Source: Apostichopus japonicus
Lineage: Eukaryota > Echinodermata > Holothuroidea > Aspidochirotida > Stichopodidae
Length of the DNA: 64,000 nt
Assembly (NCBI RefSeq): GCF_037975245.1
Contig: NC_092570.1
Span: forward strand, 10,455,001-10,519,000
Direction: 5' to 3'
The notes below the pieces were generated by a model that worked only from the letters and a program-made list of their open reading frames with translations, searched no databases and was not told the origin of the DNA. Both the position numbers and the translations under genes were made by a program. Below, one piece after another: positions 12,321-30,129 of this stretch; positions within the stretch are counted from its first letter, which is position 1; each line of letters starts with the position of its first letter.

Positions 12321-15300
12321 TATTAAATTTATTATCTTACAAAGTGAAAACATAGAATTTAATTTATGCTTTAATTACAACATATTATCTGGCAATGCAT
12401 GGAGCGATTGTTATACATCAGCTCTGCACATTGATCGACCCTTAAGTTAATGCCATAAATAAAGTGCAATGTGTTTTATTTATTCTTTATACTATTTTTT
12501 CTTTCGTTGTTCACCGCAACTTACCAATTAGCATCGTTCAAAGAGCACCGGGTTTATGTGGTGACAGTATAATTGATTTAATTTCTCAAACATGACTTCT
12601 CAGCTTCCTTTAGAAGTTCACTGTACTTTACCCACATTTATTATCTACCTTTGAAATTTTCATAAGTATGTCTAACAGTCTTAGTCAGAGAGCAAAGCAT
12701 CTTTATATGCCTGTTTTAGTTTTGCAGATGTTCATCTTAAAAATGCGTTAACCATCTTGTATGTTTAACAATAGTTTTATGATGATTTCAGCACTTCAGT
12801 GCCATGTGTCTGGACATGGTTGTTAAATGCTTAATCGACAATTAAATATTTTTGTTAATAAATATCGTAAAACCCTTATATATTCACAAAACGTAATGCA
12901 TTGTAAACAGTTTTTTTTTTGTTGTTGCGCTATTTGAGAATGTCCTCATTGCATGTGTTCCGATAGCGTATTAATGAATTGAAATTACAATGTTTTCTAA
13001 TGCAACGGATACTTAACCACATATATAGACAACATGAACTGTAACTTTTGCGCCAGCCTTCGCGCTGACGATTAAGTTCTCGATAGGACGGTCTGTCTTG
13101 CAATTTAACCAGGAAGTGAATGCTTTTCCTTTGCAGAAATCATGTTGAAATATTATGCTGTATGGCTTTGGAATAATTGAAAGTTGTCTTTTACTGCCAG
13201 TAAATTTTTCTTTCTTTGTGTGGTAGCCTTCGAACATAATATTTACGTATCTCAAGCATTCTCATAGACCTTACATAATTGTCATTATGTATAGAATCTA
13301 ATGTTATCAATGACTATACGAGGAAAACGTCAATCGATTTAATTTTATCTCGAGACCTTAACAAGGAAAGAAGATTCTACGAGATGGTCTGGATTTGAGC
13401 ATTTTGAAGCAGTTATATACACTGAAGCGTTACGAAGTCCAGTGAGGCTTATATCAAATTTGTGATCAATACTGGCAGTACAATTAGATTTGTCCTTCTG
13501 CTCATATATAGGGATTCCTTGAAATTGGCCAAAAGCATTATTTTGATTGCTCAACTGTCAACTATAGGCCAGTATAGTTCCCGATCAGTGTTTCATTTGA
13601 AAAACACATTCGATATTTTCCATTTGACGATTGATCAGCAATAATATGGAAAGGAACAACTGAAACTCACGATTAAAGTTAAGGAGTAGAAAACAATGTC
13701 CATTTCAATGAAAAGTCATACAGGTTAAAGTTATATAGACACCAGGAAAATGACCAAAATAAAATTTGCTGGTTAACCATTCAGAATTGTTTATCACTAA
13801 CTTTAATCAATAGTATCGCCCGAACTCTATACAAAATCTTTTATGGGCTGTTTTATCCCCATTCTTTAGTCAAATAACTGTTTCGCGTATGAGTTTATTC
13901 TTACCCGTATAACATTATATTTTACATTTTCCACCACAGCAATAAACTCCTTCTAAACACTAATTTGTAACAATTCGTGGCTATAAGAATCTCTTGAAGT
14001 GTTTGGATTATTATTTTCTGCGAACTCTTCAAGCTTCTATCTACGACAGCTTCATCTAAATTATTTGTTTGTTTTTCACAAGACTTTTTGCGGTTTGTCA
14101 TGTTTGTTTTACTATATTTTACTCTTCAACGATCCACATTAGATGATTTATACAATTAACGTTGTCTAATATCCTTCATTTGTAGCATTTGATGTTCCTT
14201 TAGGATCTTGCTACTTCTGCCGAGAAAATGGAGCTTCTCCTCTTTACGTTAAATCTCCATCTGTCTTAAACTTTGAATTATAACCTAGTCTTAAGTATTT
14301 TGATATAATAACTTTATTTATAAATGCTTCTCTGCATGCACTGACATCAGCCAGTATATATATATAATGCAATCAACCTCTTGCCGATTGTGCAGTTTGT
14401 ATTTTGTTAAAGTTATTGACTGACTGATGTTAATGCGCACAAATTAAGCCAACCCTATTATAAGTAGGTCACGGATCAATTTAATATTCATTTAATGCAA
14501 AGAAAAATGCTAACACCAAAGTACGACAGATCACTGTTTGTAAATTAGTCAGTTTATCCCTTTTTTCCTGACACATTCTTTTATTCTTCGTTTAATTTTT
14601 GTTATTGTTTTAAAGTTGACTTCACTCATAGCTATATATGAAGATCGCTTTACATCAATAGCTGACTGCATAGTATAAATTTGCATCCCCCGTTCTCTAC
14701 TAAATGACTGATTCTTGAAAGAGAGGCTCGTATACTATAAGAGGACTTTCCGCGTTTAGACAGTGTAAACACTGTTAATTGAAACCTAATTTCAATATCG
14801 TGTCCGTAACTGAAGAAATTAATTGAACATATACTCGAGGAAGTGGATCACAATAGGTGGTCAGTGATCTCATCAAAGTAGATGTTCTTCAAAGCTTTAA
14901 TTTAGTATCATAACCTTCTTATTGATGTATCCTTGAAATATGTTACATTTGGAAATGTTTGCTAAATTGCCAATATTTCTCTGTAATTTAGAATTTCACC
15001 AGGATGTTTTTTTGTAACAGAAATAGTACTTTCCTTGTACAATAATTATTTAAATATCATAAAGAAAAACCAAAAATTTAAATAGCCTATAGCTCAATTG
15101 CCACGATGACATAAATCAATATGCTCACTGGTCGCGAGATGAATTCACAAACACGTCCACATTTGAAAAATCCATATCTTAGCGATATAAAAAGATTATA
15201 AGGATGATGTGGTTTTGACCTGCAGAATTCCCAGCAATTTTGTAAATCAAACAAATTTATTCACCGCAAAACAAAATGCCATTAACATTTCATACCATAA

Positions 15301-17149
15301 TCAATTGTTTCAGTTTTTTATTTTTAATGACAAAAAGAAGAAGGTTCTAAGTGACTTACCTATATATAGCTCAGTTGTGGCTTACACAAGAAAACAATTC
15401 CGGTAAAAAGAACCTTCCGAAAATGTCTCCGGAGCGCGACACAAATACGGTGTTTAATTCCACCTGCTTGCTCTCCTAGAAAACAATGCTTTACATACTG
15501 CAAACTTCACACGAAGTAAACCACCACTTCACAATTACTGCTCTCGATCAAGTTTCGATTTGATTGCTAAATCATTGAATTTCAGTGTTGAAATTGCGAA
15601 TTTATCCGACAAGGAGTAGAACAAACGAATTAATTAAAAAACAAAAGTACAATGTTTAATATTTCTGGAGTACAGTATAGCCTATGAAACACACGTTTGG
15701 TTGCTTCAGCATTGGTTCACAAATAGTAATGTCTAATTACTTTGCATTTGATCGAAAGGTGACAAGGATATTACTTGTGATTGATGGCTTCAAACCAAAT
15801 ATCCAAATCAGACACGAGTGTGTTCTTCAGAATAATATACTGTGGATGGACTTCATAACGCCATCCGTATGAGAGACAATTGCGCCCTCTGCTTTATTGT
15901 GCGTATAAAAGAAATGAGTTTAAAACGCTGGTAAATTTGGAAGTTTGAAATGCGTAGAACCTAAAAATTCATACGTTGCTTAAAGCTGTTTGAAGCTGAT
16001 TTACAAATGGCGTTGCTACCTTAGGTTATGAAACTACATGTATCAAGTAAACCTATCAGAGTGGGTGAGTATTTCAATATAATTGAAGCGAACTTAAATC
16101 CATAACTTGGATGCGACAAGCGATAAAAGTCTGAGCATAAAATCTTTAATGGAAGTTTTTTTTGCGTTCGTATCTATCCACACATTCCCTCATCGCTCCA
16201 ACGGTTCTTTGAGGGTATACACAACATTCATATTTCGTTTATACATATAACTTACGCATTACTATTGCCTAAATATAAATTATAAACAATTTACATCAGT
16301 ATTGGCCTCTGTGTAGGGTATAAAGGCCAAAATATGACTTAATATGACTTAATAAGAATGGAAACAATTGATTGGAATTAAATATAACAATATATGGTGG
16401 ATCAAATTAGATATTGCGGAAAAGTATCAGCAATTAAGAGCTCAAAATAGATCGTGTTGATTTATTAATTCAATTGTTCAGCACTGTATATAAAGAAATC
16501 TAAATTAGACTTAAATATCAACTGCTTTAACTTAACTATAGCAATAAAAAACATGTTAGATGAAGCAATCATTCGGTAAAACACTTTCATCCCTTATCTG
16601 TGCTTTGAAATCCTGTTTCTGAAAGCAATAAAATATGTTTAAACCAGGCCTTCAGGAAACTGTATTTCTTGTGATACACTTTACTACTACAAGATTAAAT
16701 ACAATATATTCTTAGAAGCGGGTCGAGGTTGACAGAAATAAATTGTTCATATGCTCAAAAAATATTGAAACCAATTTTGAAATTACCTTGAGACAGAACT
16801 TCAAGATTAGGTCTTATTCAACTCTTAATCCTTTCACATATATCAATCGTATCAAACAAGATATTAAAAAGTCAATAAGTCACTTTAACTTTACTAATAA
16901 TTCAATTATCTATTACGATGTGTTAGCAGATTATGTTACCTTGACTACTCATTAAAAACAGAGTGATGGACAACATTCTTTATCAAAGTGAATAATGTTG
17001 CTTGTATATGTTTACAGTGCTATTTGGGAATGACCGAATTGTCAGTAGTTACTGAAGGTCATGCAGAATAAGGGACACCTCCCTTACCTAGAATAGCAGA
17101 AGAAACATCCCCAACTTTAAAAAGAAATTGTTGTGTTTCATTATAAGTT
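12321..17149. other. No supported gene; two unexplained short minus-strand frames
   Basis: AT-rich throughout. Minus-strand frames at 13345-13554 (69 aa, ...ISLTGLRNASVYITASKC...) and 13013-13255 (80 aa, ...SIIPKPYSIIFQHDFCKG...) are close together and not low-complexity, but I recognise no domain and see no clear splice pair. Confidence 0.5.
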
Positions 17150-17930
17150 TGAGTATGTTTTAGACCGTTTTCTAACGGTATGAGGAGAGACTGGTGAGGA
17201 GCCATTATAGGCAGGGACTGATAAGACGTAAGTGGTGCAGGGAACAGGAGAGGCGTAAGTAACCGTATGAGGAGAGATTGGCGAGGAAGAGTTAGGCAAT
17301 GATTGAAGAGAAATAAAGAGGAGCAGACAAAAAAAGAGGCCTCACTAACCGTATCAGGCGAGATTGGCAAGAAGGCGTTACGCAAGGTCTGATGAGAAAT
17401 AAGAGATGAAGGGAACAGAAGAGGCGTGAGTTACCGTATGAGGAGAGATTGACGAGGAGGCGTTAAGGGAGGGTACTGATAGAAATGAGAAGCGCAAGGA
17501 ATAGAAGAGGCGTGAGTAACCGTATTAGGGGAGATTGACGAGGAGGCGTTAAGGGAGGGTACTGATAGAAATAAGAGGCGCAAGGAACATAAGAGGCGTG
17601 AGTAACCGTATGAGGAGAGATTGACGAGGAGGCGTTAATGGAGGGTACTGATAGAAATAAGAGGCGCAAGGAACAGAAGAGGCGTGAATAACCGTATTAG
17701 GGGAGGTAGACGAAGAGGCATTAGGCAGGAACTGGTTAGAAATAAGAGGTGCATGGAACATAAGGGCGTCGGTAACAGTATGAGGAGAGATTCACAGGGG
17801 GAGGCTTTGGGCAAGGACTGATGAGTAGTAAGAGGCACAGGGATCTGGAGAGGCGTCAGTACCCGTATGAGGAGAGCTTGGCGAGGAGGCGTTAGGCAAG
17901 GACTGGTGAGATGTGCAGGATCGCAGAGAA
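17150..17930. repeat. 86-bp minisatellite, ~9 units
   Basis: The phrase GGGTACTGATAGAAAT recurs at 17471, 17557 and 17643 (86-bp spacing), with GAGTAACCGTATGAGGAGAG and GACGAGGAGGCGTTA in each unit; outer units are more diverged. The open minus-strand frames are repeat products (SLLIRLLTPL). Confidence 0.92.
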
Positions 17931-18110
17931 TAGAATGAACTGAGTGCATATCAATCCAATCAACGGTCGTTTACTCTTGACCCGAGTGAGTTTATAGGGA
18001 TAACTCTTATGTTACCATCTAACGAGAAACATCAGACAACATCCTACCACAAATCTTTAATTGATTAAAGAGGCGGAATCGTCACGTAGGCTGGTTTAAG
18101 AATTTATCTA

Positions 18111-18162
18111 TGACGTCAGACATCCATACAGTATATTCTGTGACGTCACGAATGTGACGTCA
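18111..18162. promoter_or_regulatory. Cluster of three perfect CRE sites (TGACGTCA)
   Basis: TGACGTCA occurs at 18111-18118, 18141-18148 and 18155-18162, three full palindromic CREB/ATF sites in 52 bp. A short frame, MDQLSERRFRG..., starts at 18348 and stops after 26 codons. No convincing gene follows, so the target is unknown; a distal enhancer or an unrecognised promoter is possible. Confidence 0.5.
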
Positions 18163-19048
18163 CTCAGACATTTTATGCAGGATCACCGTGGCGATCATCT
18201 GCAATATTCGCTTTTATGTAACCCGTAGTAGGTTAACATTAGGGAAGATCACATTAAATAACGCAGTCTGCATAGATGTAGTAACGATTCATATTAGTAA
18301 TTGTAACGTTAGCTATTTTACAAGTGAAAGTTAGAGATCATACAGAATGGATCAGCTCTCTGAAAGGAGGTTTAGAGGACGACATCTCAAAGAAAAGAAC
18401 TCCGAAGCAGTTTATCTTTTAGACTAGAGATCTTTGACGCAGTGGGTTCGACATAAAAACAGCCAGACTAGAAGAACCGAAACGATGTGAGTTTCAAGAG
18501 TAGTAGAGTGTTCAGCGACAAGGACGTCAGCCCTCATGATTTCCTCGAAATCATGCTTTGACCAAAAATCTTCTTGAATTCCACCTTAATATAGTGCCTG
18601 CTGTATAAGCCGAAAAGAACCTAACTTTTATGATAGTTCATGAATTGGGTATAGTTCTGCTCGACATAGCATGAGCCACGGTGGCTAACGTTAGGGCTAA
18701 TTTGCTTTTGCTAGTCTTAGGTCTAAATAATTTTAGCCTGTCTATAGTACATCGCCTGACCTTCTTGGATCACAGAGCTCCCGGATTCTAGACCCTGTTA
18801 TGATCACCCAAGTCTATAACTGTTAGGCCTATATAGCCTGGACTAAGACATGTAGGCCTATACTTTATGTTAGCTATATACCAATTAACTTTACGAATTA
18901 ACTGCAACGAACAGAGATGATGTACTAACCATATTCATTGTATGTTATCTGTAGTCATGTTCCTTCCATTACATGCGCAAGTTAAAACTCATATATTTGT
19001 TTATACCTTTTCACTGATGCTTGCATGTTAAGAACTTTCAGCGGGTTG

Positions 19049-19150
19049 CAGGGGTGGATCCAGGAATTAAGTTGTGGGAGGGGGCGGCCCGGGGGTCGCT
19101 GAAGTCGACTCCTATATTGGAGTGGTCTGGAGGTCCGGAAATGTAGACAC
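19049..19150. mobile_element. Partial transposon end (CAGGGGTGGATCCAGG)
   Basis: The terminus CAGGGGTGGATCCAGGAATT is followed by a G-rich block (GGGAGGGGGCGGCCCGGGGG), like the CACTGGCGGATCCAGG element at 63.5 kb. I cannot define its right end. Confidence 0.4.
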
Positions 19151-19542
19151 AGAATGGTGTATTCTGAGACATACTCAGGCTTTAAATTAGGTCTACCTGC
19201 AAAGTTGTGTTAATTACTATTTTCATTTTTCTTGTGGGATCCACGGTGCTCTCCGATATTAGGTTTACTAACTACCGGCCCATGAGTGTGTATATTTTCC
19301 ATGACTAAACGTTCTGCATTATTCCACTGTGAAAGCTCAATAAGAAATTATAGTGAGTTGAAGATTTCGAACTACTTATTCATCGATTAGGCATCATCAT
19401 GCTTTACACCATTTAGCTTTTGCGCCAGTGTTGAAATTTTATACAAACCTATCCGTATAAAAATTCACAGGAAAATACGACAATTTCAAACTACTTATGA
19501 ATATTTAAACCAATCAGAGAGCATTATCGACCTACTATTACT

Positions 19543-19690
19543 TTAAATTTAATCTGCATAGATACATCAACTTGTGGTAACCATGGTTTTAAATCAGGTC
19601 ATATGTAATATACCAACGTCCTACTTAATTATCTTTAATCTGCATATCAATTTGTGGTATCCATGGTTTTTAAACCATGTCAGGTTGTAA
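19543..19690 (+). repeat. ~80-bp tandem duplication
   Basis: TTTAATCTGCATA, CTTGTGGTAACCATGGTTTT and TAATATACCAAC recur as TTTAATCTGCATATC, TTTGTGGTATCCATGGTTTT and TAATACCAAC. Each copy carries an ACCATGG/TCCATGG core. Confidence 0.75.
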
Positions 19691-20980
19691 TACCAACTAC
19701 ACCACAACCGGTAAAGTTATATTCTACAGAGCTTAATATTATACTTAAATCTGACATTGTTAAGTTTATAGTTTGTTAATGACAATCAGTTCGCAAGAGA
19801 TATCCATATTAGAGAAATATAATCAAAATTGGGTTCGAAAATAGTAGGAATCGATTACAGAATACCGTACAGTAAACCACAACATGTTTCCCATGGGTGT
19901 GTAATATATGTTAGAAAATATTTGTAGCAGAGATAAAGAACGGACAAAATATCCTCATTTCTTGCTACCAATCCATATAGATATGGGGCCTCACTTGAAA
20001 GAGGCTGTTAATTCCTTCTAGTTTCAAAAAATATTTGTAATAAATCTCAATTTATGTGAACGATATACCTTTTGTCGATCACGTACAAACGAATGACTAT
20101 GGGGACAAACATCTTAAGGTAAAAGATGTATACCTATTATATTATGGAATTTTTTTGTATCCAAGGTTGTATCAAGTTAGAACTAAATTCTTTAGTTGAC
20201 TACAGACACAGTGGAGCCCATTTTGAAATGGGATTGAGGAAGGGGCTGAGACCTAGATTTTTCAGAGAAAAGGGAAACCAGTTTGGATGTTTTCGCAGAA
20301 TTGTGCTTTTCTTTAATACTACTGGTGGCCATGTTGCAACATAGGAAACTTCAACATTTGATCTCAAAATTTCTACTATATCAAAAGTTTTGATCTTCTC
20401 TTTAGAATTCTTACCATCTCCCAAAACTATTCGCGTAATTTCAATATGTAATACCAAACTTCATTCTCTATTACTCGCTCAAAATTGACATTTAACTTTT
20501 TCTTCTTTTATTAATAAACAGACATTATTTTCGACAGTGTTTATCTCTAACACGTTCGACGTTTTTACTTCAAGTATTTATCTCGATTCTCTTTTGACTT
20601 TTGTCCTTTTCTGAAAATGAGACAGTTGTATGTCGATCTTTCCTCAAATCACGACGTTTTATATCAAACCTTTTTCAACTTTTATCTTGAGCTTTTCGTT
20701 TCTTATCTCAGAATTTCAACTATGATACTTCAAATCGTCTAATATATCCTCGATAAGTATGATATTGAATATTTCGACTTATTCCTTGAAATTTGCAATA
20801 TTTCATCTCAAAAGTATACAACTGTTTAATGTCAACTGAATTTGTCTTGAAATTTATGATGAAGGTGGTAATTGAGTATGCTGGGGTGGTACTATGTTAA
20901 CTATACTAACATGGCCCATGTGACTAGTTACTTCGTTATTTTGTTGGAGATACGTAATGCAATATTATCACACTCTCCAT

Positions 20981-21345
20981 AAACGTGAAGGACAATCTCA
21001 TTTTATGAAAAGCTCAACTTCTGACTTCAATTTGCTATAACTGTTATTGTATAGAAAGAAATCATAATGCACGTTTCAGAGTAGTAAATGTGATTTACCA
21101 GCCTTGAACAGCTCTTAATTACATTATATTGTCAACGTGAAACATCTACTTGTCTCATCTCTTAAAAATGAAGGACAATCTCATTTCTGAAAGAAAAGCT
21201 CAAACAGCTGACTAGAATTTGCTATTATTTAATTTGTTATTGTATAGAAATGAGTATAATGTACGTATCAGAGTATGTAAATGTGATTTACCAGGCTTGA
21301 ACAGCCCGTAACTTCATTATCCTTTTAATGTGACAACATATATAC
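20981..21345 (+). repeat. 183-bp tandem duplication
   Basis: Two diverged copies share GAAGGACAATCTCATTT (20987 and 21170), TGTTATTGTATAGAAA and AATGTGATTTACCAG. Confidence 0.85.
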
Positions 21346-25306
<3,961 letters not shown>

Positions 25307-25849
25307 GTATAAAGCGCTATATAAAAAGCAAATATTATTATTATTATAAATATTTCGGCATACAGTTTCACAAGTTGAGAAAGAAATGACAGGATGAAAT
25401 GTTTATTCTGAGTAATTCCGAGTCATTTTGAGTAATACGGTACCCTCTCATCAATGTCAATGAAACTTCTTAAAATGATACATTTTTCATCTTATCTTAG
25501 TCAAACTGAGTCGTGATAGAAGGAGAACGTAAAGCTAAAAAAACAAATTATAGCAATTTAAAATCAAAATAAGAAATTTCAAAATAGAGAAGCAAAGTAC
25601 TCATTAAAAACTATATTCGTTTGTCGTTAGCATAATTCCAGGAAACTTCATAAACTTGAGTGCTTTACACCTTGCCATCGTACGAACGGATCTCGATACA
25701 TGAGGTGTTTTTGCTGATACCCAAAACTGTACCTGTAATTGCACCCGATTTTCATGGCTTTATCAGTTTAAACTTGTAAGGGTGAGTACCTGTTAATCAG
25801 TTAAAATTTAAAAAAAAATTAAAAGTATCGTAACCGGACCAAGGGTCCA

Positions 25850-26770
25850 AATAAAGTTAAATTTGGAGGGAAAGGATAGTTGAAAGGAAGCTAGAGGTCC
25901 CAGCGGGGAAATGTTGGTTTTTCATAATTAAATTTTAGTCCAGAAGAAACCTCCGAAGAATGAAATATATCCACAATCGCACTTAAACTTTGGGCGGTGA
26001 CGTCATCAAAGATATCAGTGTCGTCCGCATACTGTAAGATTATTAGCTGATGACCAGAAACAAAGATACCACTAATTCATTAAATGCGAATCGAAAGTAT
26101 TTTAGAGCAATGAATAAATAAGTTAAGGGTTCAGGGGGCTCCCCTGTCTGACTCCTCTAGAAATATGAGAAAGCGGGAGAATACCCCATGCATTGTTGCA
26201 CACACACACGGAGAGGCGTTAGCATACAAAGTGCGCACCTATTTAATAAAATCACGGTCAAAGTTGAAGAAGTTAAGACAACTAAATATGAACTTCCACT
26301 GAAGCCTATTGAAGGCTTTCCAAAATCTACCAAAAGAAGAAAACCTGGAATTTCATAATCTTTGCAATACTCAATGCAATCTAAAACAAAACAAATGATC
26401 TCTCCAATAAACCTGTGTTTCATTAAACCAGTGTGATTGGAAATAATTAATGAAGGATTATTTTTTTAATCCTGGCAGCAAGAGTCCTTGCAGCGATCTT
26501 ATAATCCACATTCAATAACGTTATCATTGGGCGGTAATTTTTAACGAGAGTAAGATCCTTTATTTGGCTGTGAAATTTAGAGTGATTATTCGCCGTCCCT
26601 GCTCATCTGACATCCGAGTCTCTTCAAACGCGTAATTGAGAGAATTTAATACAAGTGCACCAATAGTTGGCCAAAAGTGCTTATACAATTTCGCCGACAG
26701 ACCATCGCTGTCAGAGCTTTTCCCCAATTGGAAAAGAGCTTAGAGCGTCCCAGCATTTAGAAATACGTAT
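25850..26770 (-). pseudogene. Decayed LINE ORF2, reverse transcriptase part
   Basis: Minus-strand frames give KCWDAL, KSSDSDGLSAKLYKHFWPTI (start of the RT domain), HRFIGEIICFVLDCIEYCKD, IPGFLLLVDFGK, QYADDTDIF (catalytic YADD, 26020-26034) and SSGLKFNYEK. Frameshifts and in-frame stops break it repeatedly. No intact ORF remains. It lies on the same strand as, and in the right order after, the endonuclease fragment at 30.1-31.3 kb, with only about 40-50 residues of a normal ORF2 missing between them, so both may be one element opened by a 3.4-kb insertion. Confidence 0.85.
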
Positions 26771-29700
26771 ATAGCTATCATTTCGAGGACGAAAATTTCT
26801 GCCAGGCAAGACTCTTCAATTTGAGGCCCCTCGAATTGCTGTGTGTATAAACACACTGTGTTCGTATGTGTGTGTATCTTATACACACAGTGTACTTACA
26901 GTAATACACATGGGAACTACAGCAATGGAGAACGACCCCTCTTAGCAGCTTAACACTAACTAAAACAGTTTTCATTTTCTTGTTTTAGTAGTATTTAGAA
27001 ACACCACTATTGGTTTCCTTTGGGACAAGTATAGGTGTGTAACAGCTATGCAAAGAGTGGTTTATTCATGTCATCCTTGCCTTTCATAATACTCTTTACA
27101 CATGTAAATGCGTCTGATTGCACTGTTATACGCCGCCGCCAGTGGCAAACCTTTCAGGCTTCTAGTTAGACTCCTAGATTACCCCCCTTGAATGAACAAG
27201 TGGCGTTGGCAGAGGGCTTGGGAGCACATGATGACAAACAAAAAACAAAGCAAGAAAACAGCAGCACTATCCGGATAGAGCGCACAGTAATGTTTGGATA
27301 TTGTTCTTTCGGAACTTTTCTCTATACATAATGCATATAAACGATAGCAAGTTCTTTGCTGAGCACTAATCAAGGCCTATGCACTGTGATTCTTAGATGC
27401 TATGCAAAAAAACATTGGTCCTAAATTAACTACAATAGAGCTGCAAAGAACCATTTTTTACCACACATATGCCTTGAGAAACTTTGGAAGTATATGTTCA
27501 TTATATTATTGTATTACCCCGCCCAAAACGTGGATAACTTTGTGGGTAGAACCCCCCCCCCATCCCCCATCTTGTCAAAGTTTGAAAGCATCTTTCATGA
27601 TAAGCATTTGCTTTGTGCAGTTATTGTGAAAGATGTTCCCATTTGAGTTCACTAGAATTAACAATTGTAACTATCATATACCTGTCCGCTTTTACAAAAA
27701 AGTTTAAGAAAATTGTTGTTCCCAGATTTTGCTGCTTTACCACATATCTGCCTACGTATCGCAATTAAATAACATCATTGTACCTTGTACTTGTTGAAAA
27801 GGATTTAAGCACAACAGTATACCAATCTATTTCTGTATCGTGTTGGTAATGTGGCAAATATGTTTACATCAAGTCCGGAAAATATTCCGGAAGAAACTTT
27901 TTTACAGCGCGTAGGAAATGTTGCGCGCAGAAGGTTTCAATGTCGTGCAATTACAACCGTCGTTAAACCCCTCAATATTTATAACAACACACATTTACAC
28001 TCGAAAAGTATATTTTCTACCTGTTAACACCTTTAAGAATGTATTAAAATGAAAATCATACTATTTATCTAACACAATATATTTCTTTCTTTTTGCTTGT
28101 GCGATTTTAATTATTGTTGGTATTGGCAACACGTTTTCTGTTGAAGTGCGATATATGGCTCGCTTACTTCAAGAAACAAGCGGGAACCGTCGGAATCCAA
28201 ACAAAATGGCGAACGCCATGAGTGACAATTCAATCGATTTTTAAGGTTAAAAGAAATGTTTTCAAGCATTCGTGTTGCTTCTGTCGAAAAAAGCGTACCT
28301 GCAAAGCGGTATTCTCTATAAGCAGAAAAGGTTAGGGTAAAATTCTCCGGTAATTCTCTAATGCTCTGTGTTTGAAAAGCATTGAAGTGCTGGAATATGG
28401 TATTGTGGATTCGTATTGTCGGGATTTGTCTCACTTCGGGTATTGTCTCAATACTCTGGTTTAACACAATACCCCGTTTGGTGTTTGTGATGGTACTTGG
28501 ATTATTTCACTGAACAGTTTCTCTTAATAAGCAGTTTAGTTTTATAACATTTTTATAACAATTTTCATTTAATTTTTATAACAGTTTCATAACATTAACA
28601 ACAATAGTCCTATAGAACTTTACACGTGTCATCTTCTTTCAATGAAGATATGTGGTCCCCATTTCGCCCTTTCTATAACACCAGCCTTCTACTTAATATG
28701 AGGTCTCGAGACTCAGACATGGTCACAAAGCTAGTGGAAATTGCTTCATATAGTTTAAGGTCTTATATGGGGATTTTCATGGTTTATGGAATATCACATA
28801 AGACTTGATTACTAACACTGCTAAATCATGTGTGCAGTCCCATTTGAGGGTTTAACTCTCGACCCCTACCCTCCTTACACGCACATACTGTCTGTAGATC
28901 ATTTCAGCCATACAAGTACAATAATTCTATCTCGATATGGAGGTATGGCTTAATAATTCGTCAAAGCTCGTGGAAACAAATGTCGCTAGCCATGTTGAAG
29001 GTTTCTATGGACGTCAGGAATACATATGGTAGAAAGTTGAAAGAAAATCAATATTTCCAGCGTTTGCACTTCATTTTTTTTGGCAAATGGCCAGCAGAAC
29101 TTCCCTCAAATGGTCCTCCAGCTAATCAAATGGCCCATGTGATTTTAATGGGATGAAAGGTAAAAAGGAAAGTTCCCATTATTGAATGCCAATTAATAAT
29201 ACTATCCTTAACTTATTGTGCTTATCTGCAGCTAAAACCGCATTGAAATAAATTATAACGGTATAACTCACAGAGACTAATTATCACAAGCAATCTATGA
29301 ATATTCACGCATATTAGACAATTCGATTAAGGAAGTTCTTGTGTTATCTCAAACAGAAACCAATGACTTTAAACTGCAGCCTTGAAAACAAGCGCCATAT
29401 CGTGACAGAATCGACGAAAGATGTTGATAACGTCACCTGTGATAGTTCGTGAAGCAATCATGCTGGAGTCTATTAGCAAACTCAGACTAAATATTATCCC
29501 GGAATACCAATTATAGTGGTCATAGGGATAAAAACATGGTTTTCATTTGTTTTTCAGTAAGCAATCACGTTTTAAACAATACAGGAAATTAAAAAGAAAT
29601 CAATACATTTGTTCTTGAAAATCCTACAAAGATGCATGTGAAATGTTAAGTACATGTAGGCTACTAGTGTGAAAGTGCTGCTCATTTGATCATATTACTA

Positions 29701-30129
29701 AAGATAAATACAACAGCAAATTAAAAGACAATGCATACACAGTTGTAATGAAGTGACAATTTAATGATGTATACATTAACAACATAAACACATTGAGGAC
29801 GTCAATTCGAGGACAAAGGAGGGCGCTCTTCGTAACAGGGTTTTCTACCATACACACAGTTCAGCCAAAATTGTGTCTGATAGTGACACTTTGAGGACAT
29901 CCCCATACATGATGCATGAGCTTTCCAAAGTAACTTCGAGTCCATTCCCTAATTGTACAATTTGAGGACGTCCCCAAATTGACGGTCACACACCAAATGT
30001 TCTGTGCACCAGAACACAAGTCCTCGAGTTGATAGCTGTGGCAACACACTCACACTGAGTTTACCAGAACAAGTTGCAGCCTCTTCGTGTGTCTCGTGGT
30101 AATGAATGCAATGTAAAATTGTGTTTGGG
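26771..30129. other. Sequence between the two LINE halves
   Basis: About 3.4 kb, AT-rich, with a small inverted CA/TG stretch near 26850-26890 and scattered short ORFs. The longest is a 118-codon minus-strand frame at 28111-28467 that I do not recognise and that has no splice or family evidence. It may be inserted DNA that split a LINE, or the LINE halves may be independent. No transposon ends or target duplication were identified. Confidence 0.4.

Larger units (their letters stand above)
18163..20980. other. No supported gene apart from repeats listed
   Basis: Low-coding sequence with several TAGGCCTA-type palindromes (18825-18860), a partial transposon end (19049) and the tandem duplication at 19543. 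Confidence 0.55.

Noticed and set aside
17059..17949. Overlapping minus-strand frames with hydrophobic LIRLLTPLL repeats
   Set aside because: They follow the 86-bp minisatellite and shift frame from unit to unit because 86 is not a multiple of three.
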